Part shown: piece after piece, positions 33,847 through 42,602 of the stretch
Position numbering within the stretch: position 1 is the first letter of the stretch
How the letters are laid out: every line of letters starts with the position of its first letter
Source: Kitasatospora papulosa
GTDB taxonomy: Bacteria; Actinomycetota; Actinomycetes; Streptomycetales; Streptomycetaceae
DNA length: 64,000 nt
Reading direction: 5' to 3'
Assembly (NCBI RefSeq): GCF_000717245.1
Contig: NZ_JNYQ01000010.1
Coordinates: 124,001 to 188,000 of the forward strand
Translations under genes and position numbers: made by a program
The notes under the pieces: model-generated
The model's database searches: none
What the model was told of the DNA's origin: nothing
What the model saw: the letters and a program-made list of their open reading frames with translations, nothing else

Positions 33847-35076
33847 ATGCATGCCTGGCCCGCTTCTGAGGTCCCCGCCCTGCCTGGCAAGGGCCGCGAC
33901 CTTCGGATCCACGACACCGCGACCGGCGGACGGATCACCCTTGACCCCGGTCCCGTCGCCCGCATCTACGTCTGCGGCATCACGCCGTACGACGCGACCC
34001 ACATGGGTCATGCGGCGACCTACAACGCGTTCGACCTCGTCCAGCGCGTGTGGCTCGACACCAAGCGGCAGGTCCACTACGTCCAGAACGTGACCGACGT
34101 GGACGATCCGCTGCTGGAGCGGGCCGTGCGCGACGGCGAGGACTGGACCGAGCTCGCGGAGCGCGAGACCGCCCTGTTCCGGGAGGACATGACCGCTCTG
34201 CGCATGCTCCCCCCGAAGCACTACATCGGGGCGGTCGAGGCGATACCCGGCATCGTCCCGCTCGTGGAACGCCTCCGGGACGCGGGCGCCGCCTACGAAC
34301 TCGACGGCGACGTGTACTTCTCCGTGGAGAGCGACCCGCACTTCGGTGAGGTCTCGAACCTCGACGCCGAGGCCATGCGGCTGCTCTCCGCCGAGCGCGG
34401 CGGCGACCCGGAGCGCCCCGGCAAGAAGAACCCGCTCGACCCGATGCTCTGGATGGCCGCCCGTGAGGGCGAGCCGAGCTGGGACGGCGGCTCCCTCGGC
34501 CGCGGCAGGCCCGGCTGGCACATCGAGTGCGTCGCCATCGCCCTGGACCACCTGGGCATGACCTTCGACGTCCAGGGCGGCGGTTCCGACCTGGCCTTCC
34601 CGCACCACGAGATGGGCGCCTCGCACGCGCAGGTGCTGACCGGCGAGCACCCGTTCGCCAAGGCCTACGTGCACGCCGGCATGGTCGGCCTCGACGGCGA
34701 GAAGATGTCCAAGTCCAAGGGCAACCTCGTCTTCGTCTCGGCGCTGCGCCGGGCCGACGTGGACCCTGCCGCCATCCGGCTCACCCTGCTCGCGCACCAC
34801 TACCGGTCCGACTGGGAGTGGACCGACCAGGTGCTCGCCGACGCGGTCGAGCGTCTCGCCCGGTGGCGTGCCGCCGTCTCCCGCCCGGACGGACTCTCCG
34901 CCGACGCCCTGGTCGAGGAGGTCCGGGAGGCCCTGGCCGACGACCTCGACACCCCGGCCGCACTCGCCGCCGTGGACCGCTGGGCCGAGCTCCAGACCTC
35001 CGGCGGCGGCACGGACGAGGGGGCACCCGGCCTCGTCTCCCGCACCGTCGACGCCCTGCTCGGCGTCGCGCTCTGA
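33847..35076 (+). CDS. mshC: L-cysteine:1D-myo-inosityl glucosamine ligase MshC
   Basis: A 409-residue class I aminoacyl-tRNA-synthetase-like enzyme that joins cysteine to GlcN-inositol in mycothiol synthesis, using ATP. The HIGH-type motif is in PYDATHMGHAATYNAFD, the zinc site includes YVCGITPYD and HIECVAIALDHLG, and the KMSKS motif is GEKMSKSKGN. It differs from CysRS in its shorter length and lacks the anticodon-binding extension. The ATG at 33847 follows a -10 box directly. The perfect terminator at 35093 ends the cluster. Confidence 0.96.
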   Translation: MHAWPASEVPALPGKGRDLRIHDTATGGRITLDPGPVARIYVCGITPYDATHMGHAATYNAFDLVQRVWLDTKRQVHYVQNVTDVDDPLLERAVRDGEDWTELAERETALFREDMTALRMLPPKHYIGAVEAIPGIVPLVERLRDAGAAYELDGDVYFSVESDPHFGEVSNLDAEAMRLLSAERGGDPERPGKKNPLDPMLWMAAREGEPSWDGGSLGRGRPGWHIECVAIALDHLGMTFDVQGGGSDLAFPHHEMGASHAQVLTGEHPFAKAYVHAGMVGLDGEKMSKSKGNLVFVSALRRADVDPAAIRLTLLAHHYRSDWEWTDQVLADAVERLARWRAAVSRPDGLSADALVEEVREALADDLDTPAALAAVDRWAELQTSGGGTDEGAPGLVSRTVDALLGVAL

Positions 35077-35092
35077 CCCACGGACACACCGA

Positions 35093-35132
35093 CGGCCCCG
35101 GACTTCGCGAGAGATCGCGAAGTCCGGGGCCG
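35093..35132. terminator. 18-bp perfect hairpin terminator after mshC
   Basis: CGGCCCCGGACTTCGCGA pairs with its exact complement at 35115-35132 around the loop GAGA. It lies between the convergent mshC and PAC2 genes and should act in both directions. Confidence 0.9.
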
Positions 35133-35152
35133 TTCCGTACCCGTGTGCGGTG

Positions 35153-36190
35153 TCAGTCGTCCGAGGCGCTCCCGTCCGGGCCGGTGGCCGGCGGGTCCTC
35201 GGGCGGGTCGCCGCCGTCGCCGTCCTTGGGACGGCCCTTCTCCGGGCGCTGCGGCTTCGGCGGCCGCGTACGTCCGCCGGAGGTGTCCCGCAGGTAGGGC
35301 ATGTCACCGCTCTCCGTGGCATGGCCGCCCGGCGCCTGGCCGGGACCGCCGACGTCCCTGCGCCGCAGATAACGCTCGAACTCGCGGGCGATGGCCTCGC
35401 CGGACGCCTCGGGCAGCTCGGCGGTGTCCCGCGCCTCCTCCAGCGTCTGCACGTACTCCGCGACCTCGCTGTCCTCGGCGGCCAGCTGGTCGACCCCGAG
35501 CTGCCAGGCGCGGGCGTCCTCGGGCAGCTCGCCCAGCGGGATCCGCAGACCGAGCAGATCCTCCAGGCGGTTCAGGAGCGCGAGCGTCGCCTTCGGGTTC
35601 GGCGGCTGCGACACGTAGTGCGGGACCGCCGCCCACAGGCTGACCGCGGGCACGCCCGCGTGCGTGCAGGCCTCCTGGAGGATGCCCACGATGCCGGTCG
35701 GGCCCTCGTACCTGGTCTCCTCCAGGTCCATGGTCCGCGCCAGGTCCGGATCCGACGTGACGCCGCTGACCGGGACGGGGCGGGTGTGCGGGGTGTCGCC
35801 GAGCAGCGCCCCCAGGACGACCACCATCTCGACGCCCAGCTCATGGGCGAAGCCCAGGATCTCGTTGCAGTACGAACGCCAGCGCATGGAGGGTTCGATG
35901 CCACGGATCAGCACCAGGTCACGGGGCTTCTCGCCGCCGACCCGGACCACGGAGAGCCGCGTGGTGGGCCAAGTGATCTTGCGGGTCCCGCCGTCCATCC
36001 AGACCGTGGGCCGGTTGACCTGGAAGTCGTAGTAGTCCTCGGCGTCGAGCGCCGCGAAGACCTCGCCCTTCCACTCCCGGTCCAGATGCGCCACCGCGGT
36101 GGAGGCGGCGTCCCCGGCGTCGTTCCAGCCCTCGAACGCGGCCACCATGACCGGGTCGATCAGCTCGGGTACCCCCTCGAGCTCGATCAC
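35153..36190 (-). CDS. PAC2 family protein
   Basis: A 345-residue member of the PAC2 family, named for the eukaryotic proteasome assembly chaperone 2. The core is VAAFEGWNDAGDAASTAVAHL, VVVLGALLGDTPHTRPVPVSG, and PAVSLWAAVPHYVSQPPNPKA. A charged, proline-rich tail of about 60 residues follows. The start is a GTG at 36190 with GGAGG five bases upstream. The organism has a 20S proteasome 24 kb away, but a role in its assembly has not been shown for bacterial PAC2 proteins. Confidence 0.92.
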   Translation of the reverse strand: MIELEGVPELIDPVMVAAFEGWNDAGDAASTAVAHLDREWKGEVFAALDAEDYYDFQVNRPTVWMDGGTRKITWPTTRLSVVRVGGEKPRDLVLIRGIEPSMRWRSYCNEILGFAHELGVEMVVVLGALLGDTPHTRPVPVSGVTSDPDLARTMDLEETRYEGPTGIVGILQEACTHAGVPAVSLWAAVPHYVSQPPNPKATLALLNRLEDLLGLRIPLGELPEDARAWQLGVDQLAAEDSEVAEYVQTLEEARDTAELPEASGEAIAREFERYLRRRDVGGPGQAPGGHATESGDMPYLRDTSGGRTRPPKPQRPEKGRPKDGDGGDPPEDPPATGPDGSASDD

Positions 36191-36372
36191 CCAGGCCTCC
36201 TTCCGAAGTTCCCTTGTGTACGGACCAACCTTACGGGTTCCGCCCTGCTCCGACGCAGCCCGTTTGCGTGCGGAGATGAACCGTGCAACCGCTTGATTCA
36301 TCCGAGCTGTGCCAGGCCGGAAGTGATCGAGATTCCTCCCGCCCCTGGACTGTGAGGCTCGATAGGGTTTAT

Positions 36373-36402
36373 ACATCGGATGACCACAGAGAGATCCGAT
36401 GT
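36373..36402. promoter_or_regulatory. Double operator of the FadR-type regulator at the dehydratase promoter
   Basis: ACATCGGATGA (36373-36383) and AGATCCGATGT (36392-36402) each match the palindrome ACATCNGATGT, and together form a 9-bp inverted repeat (ACATCGGAT and ATCCGATGT). The same palindrome is perfect upstream of the regulator gene (39243-39253). A TATACAT -10-like hexamer (36370-36376) overlaps the left site. The site covers an ATG at 36380, which argues against that codon being the translation start. Confidence 0.75.
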
Positions 36403-36421
36403 TATTCCCCTGGGGGCGCAC

Positions 36422-37759
36422 ATGAGTCTGACCGTCATGGATTTCGAGGTCGAGGACATCCGGTTTCCCACCTCGGAACACCTGGACGGCTCGGACGCCA
36501 TGAACCCCGATCCCGACTACTCCGCCGCCTACGTCGTCCTGCGCGCCGACGGTGGCGGACCGGGCGGCGCGGGCGAGGAAGGGCACGGGTTCTGCTTCAC
36601 CATCGGGCGTGGCAACGATGTCATGGCCGCGGCCATCAGAGCGCTCCGCCCCTACGTGGTGGGTCGCCCCGTCCCGCGTGACGCGACCGGCCTCGCCGCC
36701 CTGTACCGCACGCTCACGCACGACTCCCAGCTGCGCTGGCTCGGCCCGGAGAAGGGCGTGATGCACATGGCGGCCGGAGCCGTGGTCAACGCCGCCTGGG
36801 ACCTCGCGGCGAAACTCGCGGGGAAGCCCGTCTGGCGGTTCCTCGCCGGGATGACACCCGAGGAGCTCGTCTCCCTCGTCGACTTCCGCCACCTCACGGA
36901 CGCGCTCACCCCGCAGGAGGCGCTCGGCATCCTCCGTGCCGCGGAGCCCGGCAGGGCCGAGCGCACCGAGCGGCTCCTCGCCGAGGGCTATCCCGCGTAC
37001 ACCACCTCACCCGGCTGGCTGGGATACGACGACGACAAGCTCGTGCGCCTGGCCGAGGAGGCCGTCGCGGACGGCTTCACCCAGATCAAGCTCAAGGTCG
37101 GCGCCGACCTGGACGACGACGTCCGCAGGCTGGCGGTCGCCCGCCGGGCGGTCGGCCCCGGCATCCGGATCGCCGTCGACGCCAACCAGCGATGGGACGT
37201 GGCCGACGCGGTGGAGTGGATGAAGGCGCTCGCCCCCTACGACCCGTACTGGATCGAGGAACCGACCAGTCCCGACGACGTGCTCGGCCACGCAGCCGTG
37301 CGGGCCGGGCAGCCGGTCAAGGTCGCCACCGGCGAGCACGTCGCCAACAGGGTCGTGTTCAAGCAGCTGCTCCAGGCCGGCGCGGTCGACTTCGTCCAGA
37401 TCGACGCCGCACGGGTCGCCGGGGTGAACGAGAACCTCGCTGTCCTGCTGCTCGCGGCCAAGTACGGCGTCCCGGTCTGCCCCCACGCCGGTGGCGTCGG
37501 ACTGTGCGAGCTGGTGCAGCATCTGTCGATGTTCGACTACGTCGCGGTGTCCGGCAGCCGCGAGGACCGCGTCATCGAGTACGTCGACCACCTCCACGAG
37601 CACTTCGCCGACCCCGCCGTCGTCGAGGACGGCCACTACGTCGCCCCCCGCGCACCGGGCTTCTCGGCCCGGATGCTCCCCGCCTCGATCGCCGGACACC
37701 GCTACCCGCAGGGCCCCGTCTGGCAGGCCCGCCGCACACACGAGGAGACGGGCCGATGA
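36422..37759 (+). CDS. Enolase-superfamily dehydratase, probable L-fuconate dehydratase
   Basis: A 445-residue sugar-acid dehydratase. The opening FEVEDIRFPTSEHLDGSDAMNPDPDY and the length fit L-fuconate dehydratase. Catalytic residues are in order: IKLKVG (Lys pair), IAVDANQRWD (Asp), YWIEEPTSPDD (Glu), ATGEHVAN (Glu) and VCPHAGGVGLCE (His). It would convert L-fuconate (or a related acid) to the 2-keto-3-deoxy sugar. I prefer the ATG at 36422 because an upstream ATG (36380) lies in the operator and -10 region. The SDR gene starts within its stop codon (ATGA). Confidence 0.9.
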   Translation: MSLTVMDFEVEDIRFPTSEHLDGSDAMNPDPDYSAAYVVLRADGGGPGGAGEEGHGFCFTIGRGNDVMAAAIRALRPYVVGRPVPRDATGLAALYRTLTHDSQLRWLGPEKGVMHMAAGAVVNAAWDLAAKLAGKPVWRFLAGMTPEELVSLVDFRHLTDALTPQEALGILRAAEPGRAERTERLLAEGYPAYTTSPGWLGYDDDKLVRLAEEAVADGFTQIKLKVGADLDDDVRRLAVARRAVGPGIRIAVDANQRWDVADAVEWMKALAPYDPYWIEEPTSPDDVLGHAAVRAGQPVKVATGEHVANRVVFKQLLQAGAVDFVQIDAARVAGVNENLAVLLLAAKYGVPVCPHAGGVGLCELVQHLSMFDYVAVSGSREDRVIEYVDHLHEHFADPAVVEDGHYVAPRAPGFSARMLPASIAGHRYPQGPVWQARRTHEETGR

Positions 37760-38541
37760 CCGGCGCACGGGATTTCGAGGGACTGTCCGCCCTGGTGACA
37801 GGGGGCGCGTCCGGTATCGGGGCCGCCGTGGCCGCCCAGCTGCTCACCCGCGGGGCGCGCGTCGCGGTGCTCGACCTCGATCCGGAGGGCGCTCCCGCGG
37901 GCTGCCTCGCCCTTCGCGCCGACGTGACGGACGACGACGCCGTACGCGACGCCGTCGAGCGGGCGGCCGCCGGACTGGGCGGCCTGCACACGGTGGTCTC
38001 CAACGCGGGGATCGGCTCGATCGGCACCGTCGAGGACAACGCCGACGAGGAGTGGACCCGCGTACTGGACCTCAACGTGCTCGGCATGGTCCGCACCGCC
38101 CGCCACGCGCTGCCCCATCTGCGCAGGGCCGCCGCCGCCCGGCCCGGCGCCGTGTCGATCACCCAGACCTGCTCCATCGCCGCCACCGCCGGGCTGCCGC
38201 AACGCGCGCTCTACAGCGCGAGCAAGGGCGCCGTGCTCTCCCTCACCCTCGCGATGGCGGCCGACCACGTCCGTGAGGGGATCAGGGTGAACTGCGTCAA
38301 CCCCGGCACCGCGGACACCCCCTGGATCGGCCGGCTGCTCGGGCAGGCCGAGGACCCGGCCGCGGAGCGTGCCGCGCTCGACGCCCGTCAGCCGCTGGGG
38401 CGGCTGGTGTCCGCCGACGAGGTGGCCGCCGCGGTCCTCTATCTCGCGAGCCCGGCGGCCGCGTCCGTCACCGGCACCGCGCTCGCCGTCGACGGGGGGA
38501 TGCAGGGCCTGCGCCTGCGTCCCGCTTCTCCGCGGGGCTGA
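37756..38541 (+). CDS. SDR oxidoreductase, probable 2-keto-3-deoxy-L-fuconate dehydrogenase
   Basis: A 261-residue short-chain dehydrogenase. The cofactor motif is VTGGASGIGAAVA (about residues 14-26), NAG is in VVSNAGIGSIGT, the catalytic Ser is in TCSIAAT and the Tyr-Lys pair in YSASKGAVL. The ATG overlaps the TGA of the dehydratase gene, so the two are coupled and act in one pathway. The second-step oxidation of the 2-keto-3-deoxy sugar acid is the expected reaction. It is convergent with the regulator gene, with 7 bp between stops. Confidence 0.92.
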   Translation: MTGARDFEGLSALVTGGASGIGAAVAAQLLTRGARVAVLDLDPEGAPAGCLALRADVTDDDAVRDAVERAAAGLGGLHTVVSNAGIGSIGTVEDNADEEWTRVLDLNVLGMVRTARHALPHLRRAAAARPGAVSITQTCSIAATAGLPQRALYSASKGAVLSLTLAMAADHVREGIRVNCVNPGTADTPWIGRLLGQAEDPAAERAALDARQPLGRLVSADEVAAAVLYLASPAAASVTGTALAVDGGMQGLRLRPASPRG

Positions 38542-38548
38542 GCGCGGC

Positions 38549-39220
38549 TCACAGGGTCGAACGCAGCCACTGCTCCACACTCGCCACGTGCACCGTCGCC
38601 CAGGACCGGGCCGCCTCGGCGTCCCGGTCCCGCATCGCGGCCAGAATGGCCCGGTGCTCGCGCAGCGTCCGGCCGACCGCGTCCTCCTGGGTCAGCCCGC
38701 GCCACACCCTGGCGCGGGTGGTCGGTCCGGACAGGCCGTCGAGGAGGGAGCAGAGCACCGAGTTGCCGGAGTGCCGGGCGATGCCCCGGTGGAACTCCAG
38801 GTCGCCGGCGACCAGCGCCTCCACCGAGGGATCGGGGCCCAGCGCGTCCAGCTGGGCGCCCAGCGCGTCCAGCTGTTCCTCCCCGATGCGCAGCGCCGCC
38901 ATCGCCGTGGCCGCCGGCTCCAGGATCCTGCGGACCGCGAAGAACTCCAGCACGGTGTCGTCGCGGTGGAAGTCCACCACGAAGCTGAGCGCCTCCAGGA
39001 GGAGTTGGGGGTCCAGGCTGGTGACGTAGGTGCCGTCGCCCTGACGGACGTCGAGGATCCGGATCAGCGACAGCGCGCGCACCGCCTCGCGCAGCGAGTT
39101 CCGCGAAAGGCCCAGCTCGGCGGCGAGCTCGCTCTCCTTGGGAAGCCGGTCCCCGGGAGCCAGCGCACCCGAGACGATCATTCCCTTGATTCTCTCGATC
39201 GCTTCGTCGGTGACGGCCAT
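38549..39220 (-). CDS. FadR/FCD-type GntR regulator of the sugar-acid unit
   Basis: A 223-residue regulator. The winged helix contains LPKESELAAELGLSRNSLREAVRALSLIRILDVRQGDGTYV (about residues 26-66). The FCD domain has DLEFHRGIARHSGN and LREHRAI, which supply metal-binding histidines for a sugar-acid ligand. The ATG at 39220 is 23 bp downstream (on the minus strand) of a perfect ACATCCGATGT, so it should be autoregulated and should also control the dehydratase/SDR pair through the sites at 36373-36402. Confidence 0.93.
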   Translation of the reverse strand: MAVTDEAIERIKGMIVSGALAPGDRLPKESELAAELGLSRNSLREAVRALSLIRILDVRQGDGTYVTSLDPQLLLEALSFVVDFHRDDTVLEFFAVRRILEPAATAMAALRIGEEQLDALGAQLDALGPDPSVEALVAGDLEFHRGIARHSGNSVLCSLLDGLSGPTTRARVWRGLTQEDAVGRTLREHRAILAAMRDRDAEAARSWATVHVASVEQWLRSTL

Positions 39221-39242
39221 GCAGGGCCTCCTCGCGCACAAG

Positions 39243-39253
39243 ACATCCGATGT
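39243..39253. promoter_or_regulatory. Perfect operator ACATCCGATGT upstream of the FadR-type gene
   Basis: ACATC-C-GATGT is a perfect 11-bp palindrome in the leader of the regulator gene. It matches both sites at the dehydratase promoter. No other feature occupies the gap to the glpD terminator. Confidence 0.75.
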
Positions 39254-39356
39254 ATGCCCTCATTATGCGGCCAGGACGGGAGGCGGACGGCCGGGGGGCC
39301 GGGAGGTCCCGGTCGTTCCCGGAGCGCGGCCCTGCCGCGGAGACCGCCCGCACGGC

Positions 39357-39395
39357 CGACAGGGGCGGCCTCCCGCCGGGAGGCCGCCCCTGTCG
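39357..39395 (-). terminator. 18-bp perfect hairpin terminator of glpFKD
   Basis: CGACAGGGGCGGCCTCCC pairs with its exact complement at 39378-39395 around a GCC loop, 16 bp after the glpD stop on the minus strand. Confidence 0.88.
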
Positions 39396-39411
39396 CCGTG
39401 TGCCGCCGCCG

Positions 39412-41022
39412 TCAGCGGCCTTCGGCCAGCATGTCCTCGACCTTGGACCGGACGTCGTCGGTCGCGAGGCCCCGGATCGTCAGCGTCGTCCGGCGGCGCA
39501 GCACGTCGTCCGCCGTCTCGGCCCACTCGCGGTCGCGCGCGTACGCCACCTGCGCCCAGATCTCCGGGGCGTCGGGGTGGATGCGCTCGCCGAGGGCCGG
39601 GTTCTCGTTCGCCAGCCGCGCGATGTCGAACGACAGGGAGCCGTAGTGGGTCGCGAGGTGCCGTGCCGTGTCGGCGGACATCCGCGGCCCCGGCGTACCG
39701 CCGTCGACCAGCAGCCGGTGCGCGACCGCGTTCGGGTTGGCGATACCGGGCAGCGGCAGCTTCCTGGGCAGCCGCGCCATCGGCTCCATGTCCTCGCCGA
39801 GGGGGTGGCCGGGCAGTTCGGCCAGCTTGTTCATCACCGTGCGGCCGATGTGGCGGAACGTCGTCCACTTGCCGCCCGCCACCGACAGCATCCCGCCGCG
39901 GCCCTCGGTCACGACCGTCTCGCGCTTGGCCTTCGAGGTGTTCCCGGGACCACCGGGCAGCACCCGGAGTCCAGCGAAGGAGTAGGTGATCAGGTCGCGG
40001 GAGAGCTGCTGGTCCCGGACCGAGAACGCCGCCTCGTCGAGGATCTGCGCCGTGTCCTTCTCGGTGACCGCGACGTCGGCCGGGTCACCCTCGTACTCCT
40101 CGTCCGTCGTACCGAGCAGCAGCATGTCCTCCCACGGCAGGGCGAACGTGATGCGGTACTTGTCGATCGGCGTCGCCAGCGCGGCCTTCCAGGGCCGGGT
40201 GCGCTTGAGCACGAGGTGGGCGCCCTTGGACAGACGTATGGAGGGAGCCGCGTTCGGGTCCTCCAGCTTCCGCAGGTGGTCGACCCACGGGCCGGTGGCG
40301 TTCAGCACGAGACGGGCGTCCACGCCGAACTCCGTACCGTCCTGACGGTCCTCCAGCTCGGCACCGGTGACCCGGCCCTTGGTGAACCGCAGGCCGGTCA
40401 CCGCGGCGTGGTTGAGGACGACGGCGCCCGCGTCCACAGCCGCGCGTACCGTCATCAGCGCCATCCGGGCGTCGTTCATCTGGTCGTCGCCGTAGACCGC
40501 GACGGCCTTCAGGTTGTCCGTACGCAGTTCCGGCACGTCACGCTGTGCCCGGGCCGGGCTGATCACGTGGCCGACGCCGTCACCGAACGCGGACAGCGCC
40601 GAGTAGGCGAAGACACCCGCGCCGAGCTTGGCCGCGCCGTGCGGCCCGCCCTTGTAGACGGGCAGGTAGAAGGTGAGCGGGTTGGCCAGGTGTGGGGCGA
40701 CCTGACGGGACACCGCGCGCCGCTCGAAGTGGTTCTCCGCGACCAGCTTCACCGCGCCGGTCTGGAGGTAGCGCAGACCGCCGTGGAGCAGCTTGGAGGA
40801 CGCGGAGGAGGTGGCGCCGGCGAAGTCGCCGGCGTCCACCAGGGCCACCCGCAGCCCGGACTGCGCGGCATGCCAGGCGGTGGAGATGCCCAGGATGCCG
40901 CCGCCGATCACCAGGAGGTCGTACGTCGCCTTGGACAGCTGCTCCCGGGTCTCGGCGCGGCTCGGGAGGGAGCCGGAGGCCGGATGCGTCCCGAGGGCGG
41001 GGACGCTCTGCAGGGTGGTCAT
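39412..41022 (-). CDS. glpD: Glycerol-3-phosphate dehydrogenase GlpD
   Basis: A 536-residue membrane-associated FAD enzyme that oxidises glycerol-3-phosphate to dihydroxyacetone phosphate and reduces quinone. FAD-binding DLLVIGGGILGISTAWHAA is at about residues 36-54, the family signature SSASSKLLHGGLRYLQTG follows, and the C-terminal domain of about 150 residues is complete. The ATG at 41022 has GGAGC eight bases upstream and starts 11 bp after the glpK stop. It is the last gene of the glpF-glpK-glpD operon controlled by GylR. Confidence 0.96.
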   Translation of the reverse strand: MTTLQSVPALGTHPASGSLPSRAETREQLSKATYDLLVIGGGILGISTAWHAAQSGLRVALVDAGDFAGATSSASSKLLHGGLRYLQTGAVKLVAENHFERRAVSRQVAPHLANPLTFYLPVYKGGPHGAAKLGAGVFAYSALSAFGDGVGHVISPARAQRDVPELRTDNLKAVAVYGDDQMNDARMALMTVRAAVDAGAVVLNHAAVTGLRFTKGRVTGAELEDRQDGTEFGVDARLVLNATGPWVDHLRKLEDPNAAPSIRLSKGAHLVLKRTRPWKAALATPIDKYRITFALPWEDMLLLGTTDEEYEGDPADVAVTEKDTAQILDEAAFSVRDQQLSRDLITYSFAGLRVLPGGPGNTSKAKRETVVTEGRGGMLSVAGGKWTTFRHIGRTVMNKLAELPGHPLGEDMEPMARLPRKLPLPGIANPNAVAHRLLVDGGTPGPRMSADTARHLATHYGSLSFDIARLANENPALGERIHPDAPEIWAQVAYARDREWAETADDVLRRRTTLTIRGLATDDVRSKVEDMLAEGR

Positions 41023-41033
41023 GTGATTGCTCC

Positions 41034-42563
41034 TCAGCTCTCTTCGTCCTCGATCCAGCCCATGGTCCGTTCGACGGCCTTGAGCCAGCTCTTGTACTCG
41101 CGGTCGCGGGTGTCCGCGGCCATGCGGGGTGTCCACTCGGCGGCGCGGCGCCAGTTGGCGCGCAGCGCGTCGGTGTCCGGCCAGAAGCCGACGGCGAGAC
41201 CGGCGGCGTAGGCGGCGCCGAGGCAGGTGGTCTCGGCGACCATGGGGCGCACCACGGGCGCGTCCAGGAAGTCGGAGAGCGTCTGCATCAGCAGGTTGTT
41301 GGAGGTCATGCCGCCGTCGACCTTGAGCGCGGTCAGTTCGACGCCGGAGTCCTTGGTCATGGCGTCGCTGATCTCGCGGGTCTGCCATGCGGTGGCCTCG
41401 AGCACGGCACGGGCGATGTGCGCCTTGGTGACGTACCGGGTGAGTCCGGCGATCACACCGCGGGCGTCGGGACGCCAGTACGGGGCGAACAGGCCGGAGA
41501 ACGCGGGCACGAAGTACGCGCCGCCGTTGTCCTCGACGGAGGAGGCGAGCGTCTCGATCTCGGCCGCGGACTTGATCAGGCCCATCTGGTCGCGCATCCA
41601 CTGGACCAGCGAACCGGTGACGGCGATGGACCCCTCGAGGGCGTAGACCGGCTTCTGGTCGCCGATCTGGTATCCGACGGTCGTCAGCAGCCCGTTGTAC
41701 GAGTTCACCGGGGTGTGGCCGGTGTTCATGAGCATGAAGGTGCCGGTGCCGTACGTGGACTTGGCCTCGCCCTGCGCGAAACAGGTCTGGCCGAACAGCG
41801 CGGCCTGCTGGTCGCCGAGCGCGGAGGCCACCGGGACGCCGTCGAGGACGCCGCCCTTGGCGTTGCCGTAGACCTCGGCGGAGGACCGGATCTCGGGCAG
41901 GACGGAGGGCGGGATCTCCAGGGACTGGACGATCTTGTCGTCCCACTGCATCGTGTGCAGGTTCATCAGGAGGGTGCGCGAGGCGTTGGTGACGTCGGTG
42001 ACGTGGACGCCGCCGTCGGTGCCGCCGGTCAGGTTCCAGATGACCCAGGAGTCCATGGTGCCGAAGAGGATGTCGCCCCGCTCGGCGCGCTCGCGCAGCC
42101 CTTCGACGTTGTCGAGCAGCCAGCGGACCTTGGGGCCGGCGAAGTACGACGCGAGCGGCAGGCCGGTCTCGCGGCGGAAGCGGTCCTGGCCGACGTTGCG
42201 GCCGAGCTCCTTGCAGAGCGCGTCGGTGCGGGTGTCCTGCCAGACGAGGGCGTTGTGGACGGGCTCACCGGTGTTCTTGTCCCACAGCAGCGTGGTCTCA
42301 CGCTGGTTGGTGATGCCGATCGCCTTGACGTCGGCGGAGGTGATGCCGGCCTTGACGATGGCCCCGGCGACGACTTCCTGGACGTTCTCCCAGATCTCGG
42401 CCGCGTCGTGCTCGACCCAGCCGGGCTTGGGGAAGATCTGCTCGTGCTCCTTCTGGTCGACGGAGACGATCCGGCCGTCCTTGTCGAAGACGATGCAGCG
42501 GCTGGACGTGGTGCCCTGGTCGATGGCCGCGATGAACGGGCCGGTGGTGTGTGCGTCGGTCAC
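41034..42563 (-). CDS. glpK: Glycerol kinase GlpK
   Basis: A 509-residue FGGY-family kinase that makes glycerol-3-phosphate from glycerol and ATP. N-terminal AAIDQGTTSSRCIVFD is the phosphate-binding motif. EHEQIFPKPGWVEHD, GTGTFMLMNTG and VDGGMTSNNLLMQTLSDFL are family signatures. The start is a GTG at 42563 with GGGAG six bases upstream. It follows glpF by 39 bp. Confidence 0.97.
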   Translation of the reverse strand: MTDAHTTGPFIAAIDQGTTSSRCIVFDKDGRIVSVDQKEHEQIFPKPGWVEHDAAEIWENVQEVVAGAIVKAGITSADVKAIGITNQRETTLLWDKNTGEPVHNALVWQDTRTDALCKELGRNVGQDRFRRETGLPLASYFAGPKVRWLLDNVEGLRERAERGDILFGTMDSWVIWNLTGGTDGGVHVTDVTNASRTLLMNLHTMQWDDKIVQSLEIPPSVLPEIRSSAEVYGNAKGGVLDGVPVASALGDQQAALFGQTCFAQGEAKSTYGTGTFMLMNTGHTPVNSYNGLLTTVGYQIGDQKPVYALEGSIAVTGSLVQWMRDQMGLIKSAAEIETLASSVEDNGGAYFVPAFSGLFAPYWRPDARGVIAGLTRYVTKAHIARAVLEATAWQTREISDAMTKDSGVELTALKVDGGMTSNNLLMQTLSDFLDAPVVRPMVAETTCLGAAYAAGLAVGFWPDTDALRANWRRAAEWTPRMAADTRDREYKSWLKAVERTMGWIEDEES

Positions 42564-42602
42564 GGTTGGCTCCCGGAGGTCTGTGTGAGGTGCGGGTGTG
42601 GC

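Noticed and set aside
32281..35322. A 1013-codon minus-strand open frame
   Set aside because: It runs antisense through DUF3090, the SCO1664 gene and mshC, all with clear domains on the plus strand.
36380..36421. ATG at 36380 as the start of the dehydratase
   Set aside because: The codon lies in the left operator and just after a -10-like sequence, so the message probably begins at or after it. The ATG at 36422 is preferred.
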